DNA from: Rhabdornis inornatus
Taxonomy: Eukaryota; Chordata; Aves; Passeriformes; Rhabdornithidae
Assembly (NCBI GenBank): GCA_013397075.1
Contig: VWZS01003477.1
Coordinates: 1,984,001-2,048,000 of the forward strand
DNA: 64,000 nt
Direction of reading: 5' to 3'
Positions 45,976-59,575 of the stretch are shown piece by piece. The translations under genes and the position numbers were made by a program. The stretch's first letter is position 1. The number at the start of each line of letters is the position of its first letter. The notes under the pieces were generated by a model that worked only from the letters and a program-made list of their open reading frames with translations, was not told the DNA's origin and made no database searches.

Positions 45976-48900
45976 CTGTGAGCAAAACAAGAAAAACAAA
46001 ACAAGCCCACAGTATTTTAGATTAAAACATTGCATTCAACCAAATTCCTGTCTCCTCAAGTTGCTTCTGTGTGTTCTTTTTTATTAATTTTTTTTAAGAG
46101 GTAAGGTAATTTCATTAGTAGTAGTGATACAGATCTTATTTCTCCTTCCACTCTTCCACTATCATTCTTTTGAATACAGATGCACCAGTTAGTGTGAAGT
46201 AGCAGTTTTCCCCCAAACTTTCTGGAGTTTCACTCAAGTGTAACTCCATAAACTTATACTCCATAAAGCAGAGCAAAGCGCAGGTTATCTTCCATTATGA
46301 TCCCATTATTTTCTCTCCCAGTATTTGTTCACAGGAGACAAAACTGACCCCATGTAACATTTTGGAGGGCTGCAAAACTATTACCCTTGGTAAACGTTCA
46401 GCAAACATGTAATTTACTTGGCAGCATTAGACAGAGTTCAAGCTCTTGCTTGGCATGCAGTTAGCATCCCCAGCCCAAGACATTTCCATGCAAAGCAGGC
46501 TTCCTGAGAAGTAAACTAATGCTAATCAATAGATCTGACTCAGTGAAAAGCCTCAGACTGATAAAAGAAGGCATCAAACATGAAGACAGATCATTACCTC
46601 GTCTAGCAGCTGTCTGTCATTTCTAGGGAGGTGCAAAACTTTCTCTGAAAACATCACTTTAACTCAGTTCAAACTGAAACAGCATTTCAAACACAAGCTC
46701 AGTGAGTTTAGCGCCAGTGTTTTACTGAAATTGGTCAGATCTCATTTTGCAACTGCCAGAGACCATTGTTATTAGCACTGCTCAAAATACATTCACAAAG
46801 GCTGTTTAAGTCTCCACAGAGAGACATTTGGATATCCCCTGTAAAGTCAGGTACTCTAAAGGTTAAAATAATAATGTTGAAAAATCTGTAAAAAGGCAAA
46901 GACTTTCTTCCTGTATAAAAGGCTGTAGTCAAAACTGATGAAGTTTCTGCCTTTGCTCTATATAACAGGTGTTAACAGGTACAGCAGTTAACCCTTAAGC
47001 CCACATTCATTCCTAACAGAAGTATTTACTGAGTGAATTTTTTACTCCAGTGAATTTTCTGGAGCATAGATTAATTCAGCTCTCACTGTGAGTAATAGCC
47101 TATCAGTGGAATATTTAAGATATTTAAAATTTTTATTAAGAATTGAAAGGAGATATATTAACATTCGGAAGGAAAGAAAAAAAGCTTGCATTAAATTCTA
47201 CCTCTTTTACAAAAGATTTCTTTATGTGCCAAAGTCATACTGAAAGCTGGTATCAAGTGAGACTCGCAGTTTGTTCGAAAACAGTACCAGTAAGTCTAAT
47301 AATCATGCTGAACACCCAGCTTTGCCACCTTCAGAAAGTCTTTTGGTAACCTCGTTTGTTGTAACTTAAGTCTCTATGTCAGTTTACAAGCACCGTCATA
47401 GAAACAGCCAACCAAAACTGAAGTTTTGCAATATAAAAATGATGTGCAGTACTCATGAGGGAGAATTTAATGTATATGTGCTTCAGACTGCAGTCAGCTT
47501 ATTTTAATGAAGCCTTCCATCTCAAAAGAAAACATACACAAACCTCAAGATGTGTCATGATTTTTAGAATATGAGCACTGGAAGTCATGGATGTTGAAGT
47601 ATGTACTTGTGAGATGCAGGCTGTTTTTGCAAATGCTCATACAGTAAGGATATTCTACGTTCTTCCAAGGTCAGATATTTTTAACACCCCTACGCACAGA
47701 GACCTGTCTGTTAAAACATTATACTAGGTCACAAAAATATGATCAAAAGTTAAGATGTGAATACTGAGGTTGTTGATGTCAACTCAGATGTGGTCTTCTT
47801 TCCCTGTCGCCTCCCATTTGTTCATGTCCTACCTAGTCCTGCTACCCTTCCCATGTGAATCTCTTGGCCTTAATCTTAAGGCAGATCAAGAGGCTTTGCT
47901 CTCTTCTCTTCAGGACGATTTCTATCTCTACAGCTCCCAGCCTCTGCTTTCCCTGCCCATCCATCCCTGGGGACCCAGGCCCTGCCCAGTCTTTGCTGCC
48001 CTCCCCTAAATCCAGCATCACCTCCAGCGCTGGTGTCTTGCTCACTCCTGCCCTACCACAGTGCAGCTCCAGCCTCTCCATGGCTCCTCAACAGACCCTG
48101 GGTTCTCCCTCCTACTTCTGTCCTTTCCTTCAGCCAGTCATCCTCTCTTCTCAACTCCAATTACGGGTTTTGTTCCCTTCCTGCTGTTGCTAAGGGCGCT
48201 TCTGTACCACATCCCCAGCTCAGTGTTTGCCTCACCTCTGCTTTCAGAGCTGCCTGCTGTCTGCCTTGCCAGGCACAGCCTGGGCAAGGTGAGAGGCTGG
48301 TGAAAGGCTCTTTGAGCCTCTTTAGCTGCACTCCAGGACGGAGCAGGCAGCGTTACCAACCCTCATCTGCCAGGTGTGGTAATGGGCACATTCATGGCAA
48401 TGGCAAGCGACCCACCCTGAATGCCAAGTGCGGCAGCAGTCAGCTCGTTTTTAACTTTCTGCTAAAAATAATGGGACTTCAAGGTCTGTTTGAATAGAAG
48501 AGGTTGTGCTGTGGTGGGGTTTTTTTGGCTGTCTAAAAATATTCTTTAAACCCATTTTTAAAAAAATGAGCCAGTTTTGTGATATTTTCAACATTTTAAA
48601 AAACTATCTGTAAGCAATACTTATAGCAGGCTTTTACAGTAGGAAACATCAGACACCCTAAATATTAATGCTATCGCGCCTGCCCATAATAATTTCCAAA
48701 TCAAATTTAGATTCTGTTGCATATCTTTACCTAAACAGATTTCCATAACCACCAACCAGTAACTCTTCTTTTAATTTAGGAGTGCTGTGTTAGATGAATT
48801 TGTTCCCAGACTCAGACTAGGAGGCTAGCATCCCAAGAGACACTCCCACCTCTTCCTGGGGATAAACAAGCCAGCCCTGGGAACATGAAACAAACAGCAA

Positions 48901-50030
48901 GAAACACTATTTGACTTTTATAAATTTTAATAAACTAAAACACAGGACTGAAAGCTTGAGATCTTTTTTATTTACTATTACCCTGCAGTGAAAATAGGGG
49001 GGAAAGGAGGGGTGTGTTTTTTGCATATACTTTAAATATAAAAATGTACCATTTTTGTCATTCAATACCCTTTCTATCTACCTATCCTTTTTCTCTTACT
49101 TTGTTTTTTAAACAGTCTGACATTAGGCAAAAACTTATTTTTCGCTCTTTTTTTAATCTACAAGAGGAATATATCCACAGTAGGCTTCACAATCCTAGAA
49201 GATATTTTTCATGATCATTCTTTGGTCTTTGAATCAGGCAATTAGAAGCTGGTTGTGTCACTGCCATCACCATTTTGATCACCACATGTGAGAAGTAATT
49301 GTTTTACTCTAAAACTTGTTCTGGAGTCTGCCCTCAGCACTGCACATCGCTTGTTATTACTTCCCTTCTACCATTTTTTAAAATATTATAAACCTTAATA
49401 TCTATACTACCTGTCAGATAAGTAAACATTTTTTTTCATTCCCAAATACTTAAGTTGACAAAGGACATTTGTAATTAAAAGGGCCATCTTAGCTAATTTT
49501 ATCATTGTATTACTAATACTTATTTCTAATGTATTGTGTTACACAAATCTGTATGTAATGTATATATTGCTGGATGAGAGAGGACAAAGGGGAATATAGG
49601 GGTACCTCAAATAAATATCTTGGAGACAGTAAAAGACAGTAGATAAAAAAATGAAGTATGTATTGTTGAGAATGGGCTTGTATCAGTTTTTGAAATCTAG
49701 GAATTGCTCAGCTCTATCATATATATGGGAAATGAGGGGGGCTGCAGATTACAATCGCTCCTCTGATCTTCACCTTCCTGGGTTGAACAGTCAGAAACCG
49801 TGCAATTGTAAATACCATTAGTAAGAGTGCAACAAATCCCAGAGAAGATGCCAAACTACTCCAAAGTAGGCTGGGCTTCCGGTGACCCATACTGGAATTT
49901 GTTTTTTCCTGAAATGGGCTTTATCTAGCCATCTTGCACAGGCTCAAAAACCTAGGGAAGAGTAAAGAAGAGAAAGCTGCCATTCCAACATCAATACTTG
50001 AGCTGTGTTTTTCTCTCTTCATTCCCCCAG

Positions 50031-50183
50031 CTATCGCTCCTTATTCACTCCCCATGGTGGAAGAAAGTCTCAATCTCTTTGAACTTGTCTCCACTATTTT
50101 TGAATGAGATGAGGGGCAGCAGAAGAAAGAAGAGGGAGAGGGAAGAAAAGAGTGAAAGAAAGAGACAGAGAGGACACATCAAG
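50031..50183 (+). other. Candidate exon with strong splice sites (153 nt)
   Basis: The acceptor is CTCTCTTCATTCCCCCAG (ending 50030), preceded by more T/C bases. The donor is CATCAAG|GTGAGT (GT at 50184), a near-perfect consensus. The enclosed 153 nt is open in phase 0 for 51 codons and ends in a purine-rich Arg/Lys/Glu block (about 50107-50175), the kind of sequence that acts as an exonic splicing enhancer. A second acceptor/donor pair on the same strand lies 1 kb downstream. In frame, that second exon would give a stop after two codons, so a non-coding RNA or untranslated exon is more likely than a protein. This is the best exon candidate in the window. Confidence 0.33.
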
Positions 50184-51215
50184 GTGAGTTACATTTCCAC
50201 ATCATTTATTCTACAAGAAAGCACATGCTTTAATCTACCCTGAGCTATACACAGGCATTGTCAGGGTTGCATTTTGTCTACAAAGCTAAAGAAGTAGCGA
50301 GAGTAAGATTATGCTGCTGTGTCAGTCTAGTTTGACCAGTTTCACAAGTTCACTAGAAAAGGAAGTGTGACATTTTCATTTAGAAGAACATGAGCGAAGC
50401 TTAAAAACATGGCTGGGCATGTTGGAGTAAATGGGACGGTGTGTCTGAGCAGGAGAGCCTTGTTTTACAATGAACTGAATGTTTTAACAACCAGCGACGG
50501 ATTTGCCTGAATTTAAAATCTGAATGCAGAGAAACTTCACTTAAGATAGTGAGAGACAAAGAAGAAAGAGATTGCAGGAGGAAAAGAAGAGCTGTATTTG
50601 CTGCTCCATTTCCCTGATAGCCCCAGCTCACAGGTACACTCCCACGGCAGGTACAGATACACCTGGCACTCGGGAGCAGATGCCCTGTACCAGCACCTGC
50701 CTGGCACACAGCTGTGGGCCTCTCACACGCTTTCTCCTTGGGGGAGTGAGCCAGAGCGTGTCCGTATCCTGCCAGCTTTTAATCCCACCGCAGTATCCCA
50801 AAGACAGGAGTTCCAAAAGGACTTTCAGGGGAGAGAGTGCAGTGAGAGAAGAGGAATGCACACTGTGAATGTTCATGTATGCTGCTGTTGTAAAGAACGT
50901 CAGTTAGCAGTAAGTAATGTCTGTTTTCAAACCCCATGGTTACATTCATGAAGGGCAAGTGCAGAGAGGTCCAGAAACAAGCCCCATTCACACTCACAAA
51001 CCTGGTAGGGGTCCAGGAACAAACCTGTTGACATTGAAGATGTAAAGAGGGGCTCTGGCATGGAAGCAGGTTAAAACCGTACCTGCTGATCTCTGAGTTT
51101 AGGAGGAATTAAAAAGCCACTTCGCACAGAAACTCTGAATGTGCTACAGGAGCATCCTGTCCAGCCTGCCTGGGAAACATCAGCAATAAGGGCCTTGATT
51201 TCTTTCAACTTCCAG

Positions 51216-51307
51216 AAAAGGTGATTGCAAAAGCAAGATCACCTTCACAGTAAGATGAAATCAGAAAAAAATCTTGTGGATTGAAGGTCAGGCCAAAGAG
51301 CATGGAG
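51216..51307 (+). other. Candidate exon (92 nt), partner of 50031-50183
   Basis: The acceptor is TTTCTTTCAACTTCCAG (ending 51215) and the donor is CATGGAG|GTGAGT (GT at 51308). The 92 nt is purine-rich and has an early stop in the frame that continues from the upstream candidate. Two consensus pairs in a row on one strand raise the chance that these belong to a real spliced transcript, perhaps starting in the CpG island about 18 kb upstream. Confidence 0.3.
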
Positions 51308-52126
51308 GTGAGTTTATCCATCAGCACATGATATAACAATATAACTTTTAAAATAAGCTAGAAATGCCTGTCTCTTGCACATCATCTTGTCATCTGCTCC
51401 CTCACTCCTGTGTGCTCACAGCCAAAATGTGATCCCCTGTTCAAAATCAAGTATCTGTCACAAAAACAGAAGAAGGGTTTCCCATGCTGGGGCTGTCCAG
51501 CCCCGAAGAACAGATTTCCTTGTTGGGATGTGTCCATAAACTGAGATATTGCTGCATATTAAAATAATCAACCCTCCTCACAAATCAGGGAATAGTCTAA
51601 ATGCAGGATTTTAGGTTTCATGCCTGTTTATCAAGCTGCATGGTTAAGAAGGGTTGTACAGAACTCTATTGACTGAAAATGAAATCAGGACAAGACAAAC
51701 AACACATGATCTAAAACCTATGCTGCTGCACAACCTTTGAGCTACTGAATCCATGTTCTCTACAATGATCTTTAAAGCCTGGATGGAGCTAACCTGTTGC
51801 TTTTTGGCATTTATTGTTGCACCTCCAGCTCCTAAGGCATAAAATGCTCCTGCAGAAAGGCTCTAAGATTCTTTGATCGAACAGCTCTTCAGACTAAGTG
51901 AAGAAGATAGTGAATTCCCCTGAGGTGGGAACAGCTTTGTTAAGGTGCTCACTTGTAGTAGAAAAGGAGACAATTTGGAATTAGAAACTATTTTACCATT
52001 CCCAAGACAAATGAAGCATATACGGGATGTTCTCACAGGAGTATGAAACCAGAAACCTCGAGATCAGAAGGTATCACCAGTCTTTTACCTTAAAAACCAA
52101 GAATCAGAGAAGCCAGGGTCACTCAC

Positions 52127-52473
52127 CATCCTGGACTTCAACTTGAGAATTTTGACGTTTAAGTTTTTCTAAATGCAGAACACATTTAAATCTGCTATTT
52201 CTCTTCATGAAGTACCTGGTTTAGGTATCTCACACTTTGTAGTGTATGAAAATTATCTGTGGGGCAACCTAGCATCAGCAAGGTATTTTTTACTTATGTG
52301 AAATCACTTCAATGAAATTCTCAAACTGGGGTAAAATAAAGTTTTGGGGAGACAACACGTAGAGGAAGACTTCTGATGACAGTGTGTTGGACTCTCAGCC
52401 TGACGTTGCATGTGCTCCTTGAAAAACCTGGTCTCCAGTGATAAAATCAGTGTGCACTTACTCTACAGAATCA
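52127..52473 (-). other. Candidate minus-strand exon (347 nt)
   Basis: On -, the acceptor TTCTCTCTTCCCCTGCAG ends at 52474. A donor, AGGATG|GTGAGT, has its last exon base at 52127. No long open frame spans the interval, so it would be non-coding. Its position between + strand candidates means both sets cannot belong to one gene; antisense transcription or chance would be needed. Confidence 0.18.
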
Positions 52474-54385
52474 CTGCAGGGGAAGAGAGAAGATAATACA
52501 TATAAATATGTATTTATATTTAATCCGCATCACTTCCCAAGGTACAATGAATTTTAACAGTTTGGGAATCAGATGCTATAGATAACATAATCAAGGACAG
52601 CAAAATGGATGTCAGAAGTTGACCAGTTCTGAAATACTGAACATGCCATTATAGTTTCCAAAATTATTTCTGTACAGATGGCTACACCTAATCTGCAGAC
52701 AATTAGGACTGCTATATTTTATGTACATTACTCAGATGAAGCATACCTATGAAAGAAATGTCAGTAAAATAAACCGTGTAAATTAAAATGATCAGAAGAT
52801 AAACATGATGGGAAAGACAGCTAAATAAGAGAAAGGTCAATATGGCAAAAGCAGAAATCGGTAAAAAGTTGTGCTTAAGCTGGAAGTGAGAAGAAGTTTG
52901 TAAGTAATGGTATGACCTTCCAGTCAAGGAACTGAATGCAAGACAGGTCCTGTTTAGAAAAGAGCACTCAGTGTGCTGTGCACAGAACCAAGTAACAGAT
53001 CTTGTGGTGATCTGTGATTACTGCACAAAGGTTCCTCATCGGTCTCAGCTGCAGAACTATTCCATCACCAAGAAGTGTGCCTCTGTGTGTTGCTGACCTT
53101 GTCATGTTTATTTCAGAGCGCATATACAAGCAATAGCAAATTAACTGAGTTTCCTTAGTTTCCTTCCCTTCTTCTTTTTTATTTTTCCCTTTTTTTATGG
53201 GTGGGAAGAGCTGTAAAAGGATAAGAAGAAAAAAAGGCATGAGGGAAAGACAAGCTAGAAGACATTTTAGGCAAATGCAGAAACATAAACCCTGAATTAC
53301 AAGTATTAGTTCCAGTGTAGAATATGGTTCCCTATATGTCTACAATTTTTTTTTATTTCAAGGAATATTGAAGTGATACATACAACTGTCTGTCCTTCCT
53401 CAAAGGCATGCTGCAGTCACAAATGGATCTTCTTAAAAAGTTGTGAATGGTGAAAAGATCTGTGTTTCAGCCTTAGGCTAAAAACTGAATCTATTTCTAC
53501 TGTATCAGTTTCCTTTTAAATATCAATAAACACCATGACTCCTGGGTGACTTTCTTGCAAGATTTGATGTTTCTGCTTCTGTTCTTCCATTTACCTACTA
53601 TATTTCAGGCTAAACACATTTTGTTAATTATGCAGCATGATAGGATATGTCTTCCATTCACAAGCTTTTAATTAAAAAACAAACATAGCAATAGGTAGGT
53701 TTTTCTAGTCATTTAAGCCTTTAAGCTCGGTCAAAGCCTGCCCACCAAATGATGCAATTATGTTTTATTCCCTTGCACCTACTTCTTCATTGCAAAAGAA
53801 AGCTGATGATAGAGATTTTTTTTTCATACATTGCTGAGGAAGGAGCAACTGTAAGGCTTAAAAAAGAGTGCTGTTGTGGCTCAGGAGTGCACTAAATATG
53901 GATGTTCATCTGTAGCACATCCCAGAATTTAACCATAAGCATGACCCATACAAACACGGGAACATCAAAATGCCACTATAAAATATGTGACAAATACTAC
54001 CTTCTGCCTTGATGCAAACTGCAGACACGTGGTCATTTTCTTACTGAAATCAGTTTCCATCATGCTGTATTTGTTGATAAACCTGGGGCAGGCAGTGCTC
54101 AGATGTGACCACTGCCAGACCCACATGGCCAGCTTATGTATGGCAGGTCACAGAAAATTCCATAAAAGCTCTGGGATGCATGTGCTAGTATTAGCACAAT
54201 GTGGAGAGGTTTCACAGAAACATCTGCAAGGCCAGGGATGGTGACAAAGAATTATCCAATATTAAAAAGCTATTGTACCTAGGTCCTCAACAACAGACAC
54301 ACAATTTATTTCTCCACCACTTGGGAAACAAAATTGCCTGACAACTTCATCAACTAATACCTCATCTTTTCTCTCTCCTTCACAG

Positions 54386-54755
54386 TAAGATCATGTTCAC
54401 ATCTTCATTTTCACTCTCCATTTTTTCCAAACAAACTTCTGCTGCTAGATATCAACCCATCTCTTCTCCCCAGAAAGCCCTTTGGGCTCCATTGGAGCTC
54501 AAACTATTCCCATTCTCCCCCATCTACCCCATCAGGCTTCTTCCTCAACCCTTCTCCTCCTGTGGTTTCCCATGGTCCATCCCCTCCCGGTGATAAGCCC
54601 ACTTCCAGTAACTTCTTCTGTGTGCTTCTGGGAGAGCTTCTTCTCATCTTCTGTCACCTCTCCAAGAGAGATCTGTGAGTCCTGGACACAGTGTTTCACA
54701 CCCAAGACTGATTCCTTGGGGAAAGGAATACCACCGAGCCAGAAAGACAACTGAG
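54386..54755 (+). other. Candidate exon (370 or 282 nt), pyrimidine-rich
   Basis: The acceptor TTTTCTCTCTCCTTCACAG ends at 54385, with an alternative ATCTCTTCTCCCCAG ending at 54473. The donor is AACTGAG|GTAAGC (GT at 54756). The whole interval is pyrimidine-rich on +, which makes acceptor-like sites easy to find by chance. Overlapping open frames (54393-54593, 54482-54754) are serine/proline/leucine-rich and look compositional. It could be a third exon of the 50031/51216 chain. Confidence 0.2.
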
Positions 54756-57189
54756 GTAAGCAGAAGGCAGACAGTATTTTTAGAGAGACATGTCACTGTC
54801 AAACTATATTTGTATAAATCCTCCACTTTTCATAACAGACTCTCCTCAGCACACGGCATTTCACAGGGCACTTGAAATTTAATCCTTGGCTTTGATAGCC
54901 AAGTAAAAACCACTGTCAGAGCTGCTGCTCCTATTCCAGTCTCAGTGTAAGGACAGAAGATAATGACAAGGCACATGCACAAGCCCTCAACAGGAAAAAC
55001 CTCTTGCACACATATGAAAAGAGCTACTGGGAGCCATCAAGTCACTAAAAGGGAACGAAATAATGCATTCTTTTAGGAAGCTATTTTCAGTGGTTTTTAA
55101 ACTTCTTTATTAGAAATAGAGTATTTAAACATCTGCAGTGTATATTAATATAAATTCTATTTCAGTGGTAGGAAATTTCAGGACATTCAAAATTATTTGA
55201 TTAATCCAGAAAAAAATTCTCGTATCAACAGATTTCACCATGCTTTTCGCCTGCATCCATTTACATACCTCTAAAATGTTACTGTTTTAAACTCCTAAGT
55301 CCTGATATTGAAATGTTTAACAAAAACCCCCACTTCTACTGAATAAACATAAGAACTTATATCTCAGTATGAACTATGGCACTGCTTCCACAGTGCTATA
55401 ATAATTAGAGTTAACATAATGAAAACCTAGTAAAAAGACTATAAATTCACCATATGAGCACATATGGATGTGAAAAAGGAAATCAAACAAGTTCTCCGAA
55501 CTAAAATTAGAGTCAAAACAGAACAGTGTCCCACAGAAATAGCACAAGCCTAAAAAGTCTATATAAATTTACTATGCCAAATCCAATTTTATCCAATGTT
55601 CTGTTTCATCTATCCATGTTTCCACAGTGTATTTAAGGTATTGAGAGCTTAACTGTTCATGTAAGTCTGGACTGCAGTTTAGCTACTTGAGATAGATTTT
55701 CATGTTTGAAGCAAACCAGAGCTGGGCTCCCTGCAGAGCTACAAAACCATGGAGCCCAATCCACCGAGTTGTGAATATAATTTTCCTATCCAAGCTTCTG
55801 CTCCCCACATTTTGCACTGTGTGCTCTATTTATGCTTCCTCTACAACTGAGTCTTCCTTTCTGAGGGTTTCAACATGATTCATTTAAAGTACACCTCTGA
55901 AGAGGGGTCTTGTCATAAAAAAGGAGAGCAAAATCCATTCATTTTCTGTTATTGTGTATATATTAATTTAAATATCCTTTTAAAGCAATTCATCTGTGAA
56001 GATGAGCCACCCCTCAGCTCAAACAAAGAGATTTGTGAATACCATATTGTTTTTTTGGTAGCCTCTGCAACTTTGGTTGTAAAAAACTTAGGTGTAAAAA
56101 GCTTGTCACAGAGCTCTGAGCAGTTTTTGGTTTTTTTCCCTTTATGCTGCATCCTCCACATCAACTTGATGTGTACTGCATCTTCTAATACATCATATGC
56201 ATAGAAGGAAGGCCATGTCAACGACTGACTGGGGAATCAAATCAAGCATGTGTCCATATTGCTTCTGGACTGCCTCAGAGGCATTTGTTGCAACTGATGC
56301 CAATCATTAGACCAGGATTCAGTTAAATTCTCAGGCACCTCTTATGTGGGCTAGAACCAGTTTCTTTTGAGCTGTTTAATTACTTTGTGACTTCTGAGAT
56401 TTAGCTTTTTTCTTCTTTTTTAAGGAAGTCACCAAATAAACAGAAATGCTACACAACTACTGATGCTGTTGCAAGAGATGTGGTAGCTGAGGATGTGCTG
56501 GTTCTACTGGGGAACCATGACCGGGGACAAGCCCGTTAATCATCTTTCCTTTTGTCATCCAGATACATGGCCATCCTTTATTTCACAAAATATTCAGGTC
56601 CTCTTTAATATAAGCAAGAGTTGCCATTCCTAAGAGATGACCATCCCTCACCTACAAGGCCTTACTTGCCAGACAATTTTACAGCATGTCAGCTTTTACA
56701 CTGCTCTGCCTGGCGTATGCTTCCCCGTCATCTTTCTATTCCTATTCTCTCTCTTATCTTCTGCTGCGTCTCCTGTTCTCAGCAATCCTCCTCTCAGACC
56801 TTCCAGGCTCAACGACAGATTTTGTGCACAAAAGGCTGTAAATTTCTAGGGCAGGAATTATCTCACTACTTTTGTGCGTTAACAAGCTATGTACCCTTGA
56901 TAGGGGAGGAAAGTGCAACCTACTACATGGTTTTAAATAACCACTATACTCATAAATTATTTGTAACAGCAATAATACGCCTACACCAAAAAGCAGTAGG
57001 AAAGATCACATACAGTCGTGGTCTCTCACAGTTGTCGGTGCCATCTGGAGCTCCAAGCGGCTAACTCTGCTCGGCAGTCTGTGCGCAACGAGTTGCACGA
57101 CATGCAGAAAAATATTCCAGGACTTCACAGTTCCTCCCCAAGTAACACATTAATAATGATCTTCCACCCATAGCTAGCACTTCAACTGC

Positions 57190-57640
57190 GAACACACTGC
57201 TGTTGACGAAGGCACAACAGGTCAGCTGGGAGGAGAGCGAGCGGCTTTGTCCCCGGCACAATGCCCTACAGCCGCCACACATGCCCCTTGCTCAAGTTGC
57301 GTGTGCTCTGTCATTATACTTGCTGCCAGCTCCAGTGGGACTGCTCAGAGGCTACAGCAACTCTCCGAGGTCCACAGGCCTCCGGGAGGGGACAGGCCAC
57401 CTTCTGATCCACAGCCAGGATGAATGGATTAGCGGCGAGCTGAGCCAGCTGCCGCAAGCTTTATCAGCACGCAGCCCCGACAGATGGGAGCCCACTGGAG
57501 AAGCCTCCTGCTGCAGCCCGCGTGGCCCTCACGCCGGCCTTCTGCTCACCCCGCACTCACTGACACGAAAGCGGACACAGAACACGCACAAAGGGCAAAA
57601 TCACATTTAAAAATACACGCACCCCATTTGGGACGCTGCT
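57190..57640. promoter_or_regulatory. Mildly CpG-enriched patch
   Basis: CpG and GC rise here relative to the AT-rich flanks, less than in the 30-32.5 kb island. No TATA element or clear donor is evident. It may be a weak promoter, an enhancer or a decayed CpG island. It also explains the longer open frame on + (57203-57610), which I do not take as a gene. Confidence 0.3.
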
Positions 57641-58404
57641 CAGGTAAAGCAGCAGCAAGTGAGCTGCTCTGGGAGCACGAGCTGGTTCACTGCAGTAAAG
57701 CTACTTGTGGTAAAATGCTTCATTTTGGATTGGAGTTGCAGTTGGTAGGATTTCTGACAGACGATGTTTGTTTCCACCAGAACTGAATTACCTGCTGACA
57801 TTAAAACTGCGTGCATCAGGACTGCAGTAAGAGATACACACAAAAGACAGAAGAGACTGTAACTGCAGAGATGAATTCAAACTAACTGACTTTCTCCTGG
57901 GCTATCTATCCACACAGAAGTCAGAGATATCAGGAAAAAGGCATACCCCAACTCAATCCAGCAGAAACTGGCACTTCCATGTTTCAGACAAGGCAGATAA
58001 TGTCCATTTGACTTTTAAGTCACGAACCTTGCGCCTGCTCCAGAAATATTTGATGTATTATCTGAAGCAAAGGGTTGCAACAAGATCAAAAATATTGACA
58101 GTTTTTATCGTAGCAATCAAAAATCTTTTAAAATCACAAAACCAGAAAATTGCTGAAAAAGGGAAACCACCTACCTAATTATTGCCAGAAAGAAGACTTT
58201 ACTGTTGACCATGCCACACTGAAGTATGAAGTGCTATACTTACGAACAGCAGCATTAAAAAAAAAAAATAAAAAAAGAAGAAAAAGAAAAAAAGAAACCC
58301 TATTGCTTCTATTCAAGAAAGAGCCTCTCTTAACAATCCTTACACAGCCAGATAAAAGCTCAGTTGAGTCGATGGCAGACTTTGCATTCATTGCAAGGGA
58401 CTTT

Positions 58405-58459
58405 GTACCAGACATCCCATACCAGACATACCATACCAGACATTACATATCATACAACA
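58405..58459. repeat. 14-bp tandem repeat, about 4 units
   Basis: Units of the form CATACCAGACATAC repeat with a 14-base period: GTACCAGACATCC, CATACCAGACATAC, CATACCAGACATTA, CATATCATACAACA. The later units decay. It is a small minisatellite. Confidence 0.85.
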
Positions 58460-59575
58460 CACATAGTCTCTGTCACATTACATCGCACAGGTCTAGGGAT
58501 TTGGGTTCTAGGAGTGAATTCTTGGGTCCTAAACAGTTCACTTAATTTTCTGTGAGCATAAAAATGAACAATATTCAGAAAGAAATGCTACTGTTCGCCA
58601 GCCTTATGTGGAAAAGTCTCAATTTTCCCTATCTCTTGCTTCTTGACAGGGGTGTCATATAAACCTCTAAGTCTGAGACTGTTTTCCTGTAAGAGAAAAT
58701 TTTGCAACTTAAAAAAGCTGTCTTTCTCTGAGCAAACAAAGTATCCAGAATTTTATTTGCACAAGTTACACTTGTGCACTGTGGAGAGTATAAACCTTAA
58801 TTTATGTTCTTTCAGGTAATTTCATATTAGAACTCAAAATCAACTTTGTAACAACCAAGAAACATTTATATCAGCATTCTTGATTTATGCTAGTAATCTT
58901 AAAAATATAGTCCGAAACCAGTTAATGCAGCTTCAAACTAATTTCACAACTTCCTTAATTTGAAAACATATTTAGTGGACAAAAGTGAAAATATAACATT
59001 AAGAAAAAAGAAAGCTAGTAAGAAGTACTGCAGTGGAAGTTGTTAGAACTTTCATTGAGTCAATATGTCCACAAAAATTTATAAATCATACATCCAGGTC
59101 AAAACTGGCTATTTTATTTACATTTAAACACAGTGATTTTGGTACTCTAATACAAGTACATGTTGAGGACAAGTTTTTTTATGATGCATTTTCCAAAAAT
59201 TAAATTAAATAACTGTATTCAATATATGAAAAACAAGACTACAAATCTATTTAGGCAGTGTCCAATACCATAAGCAAAAGTTGCCAGTACCTACTTCTGA
59301 AGACAAATTGACATTGCTTCAGCAAATTACATCAAAGTATATACAAAAAACTTACCAAGTATGTCCTTAAAAATAAAACCTATTTGTCATTAATGATTTC
59401 CAGTAGGCATAAAGTCAAGATAAAGACATAGAGAGCTGACTGTCTCCAAGTCTTAGACCAGAAACAGCAAAATTTTTTGTAGTATGCTCATAATCAAAAG
59501 CACCATTTAAACAAATAAAAACACAGGCATTTAAGCATAAGTAAACAGTATTTGAAAATAGCATACTTATAAGAA

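Larger units (their letters stand above)
32700..50030. other. Long AT-rich non-coding stretch
   Basis: No gene is recognised. Items seen are an ancient hairpin repeat (33120-33232), a CpG-rich patch (34185-34520), short GAT and GA runs near 37360 and 37722, an (AC)7 run at 39849-39863, a (CAG)4 run at 41951, an A/C-only tract (43419-43578), a probable MIR (43612-43742), candidate minus exons (41573-41744, 45748-45975), and a pyrimidine-rich stretch at about 47790-48260 that gives spurious proline/serine/leucine-rich open frames. The rest appears unique. Confidence 0.5.
50184..54385. other. AT-rich stretch between candidate exons
   Basis: Apart from the candidate exons listed separately, no gene or mobile element is seen. 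A moderately GC-rich patch at 50620-50860 has several CAGGTAC and donor-like sites, including AGCA|GTAAGT at 50910. The rest looks like ordinary intron or intergenic DNA. Confidence 0.45.

Noticed and set aside
47833..48497. 154-codon and related frames near 48 kb
   Set aside because: The region is pyrimidine-rich and three frames are open at once with Ser/Pro/Leu bias; compositional, not coding.
56621..57064. 147-codon plus-strand open frame
   Set aside because: No splice or start support, no recognised motif, and a frame of this size is expected by chance in 64 kb.
57203..57610. 135-codon plus-strand open frame
   Set aside because: It follows the CpG-enriched patch and looks compositional; no domain recognised.
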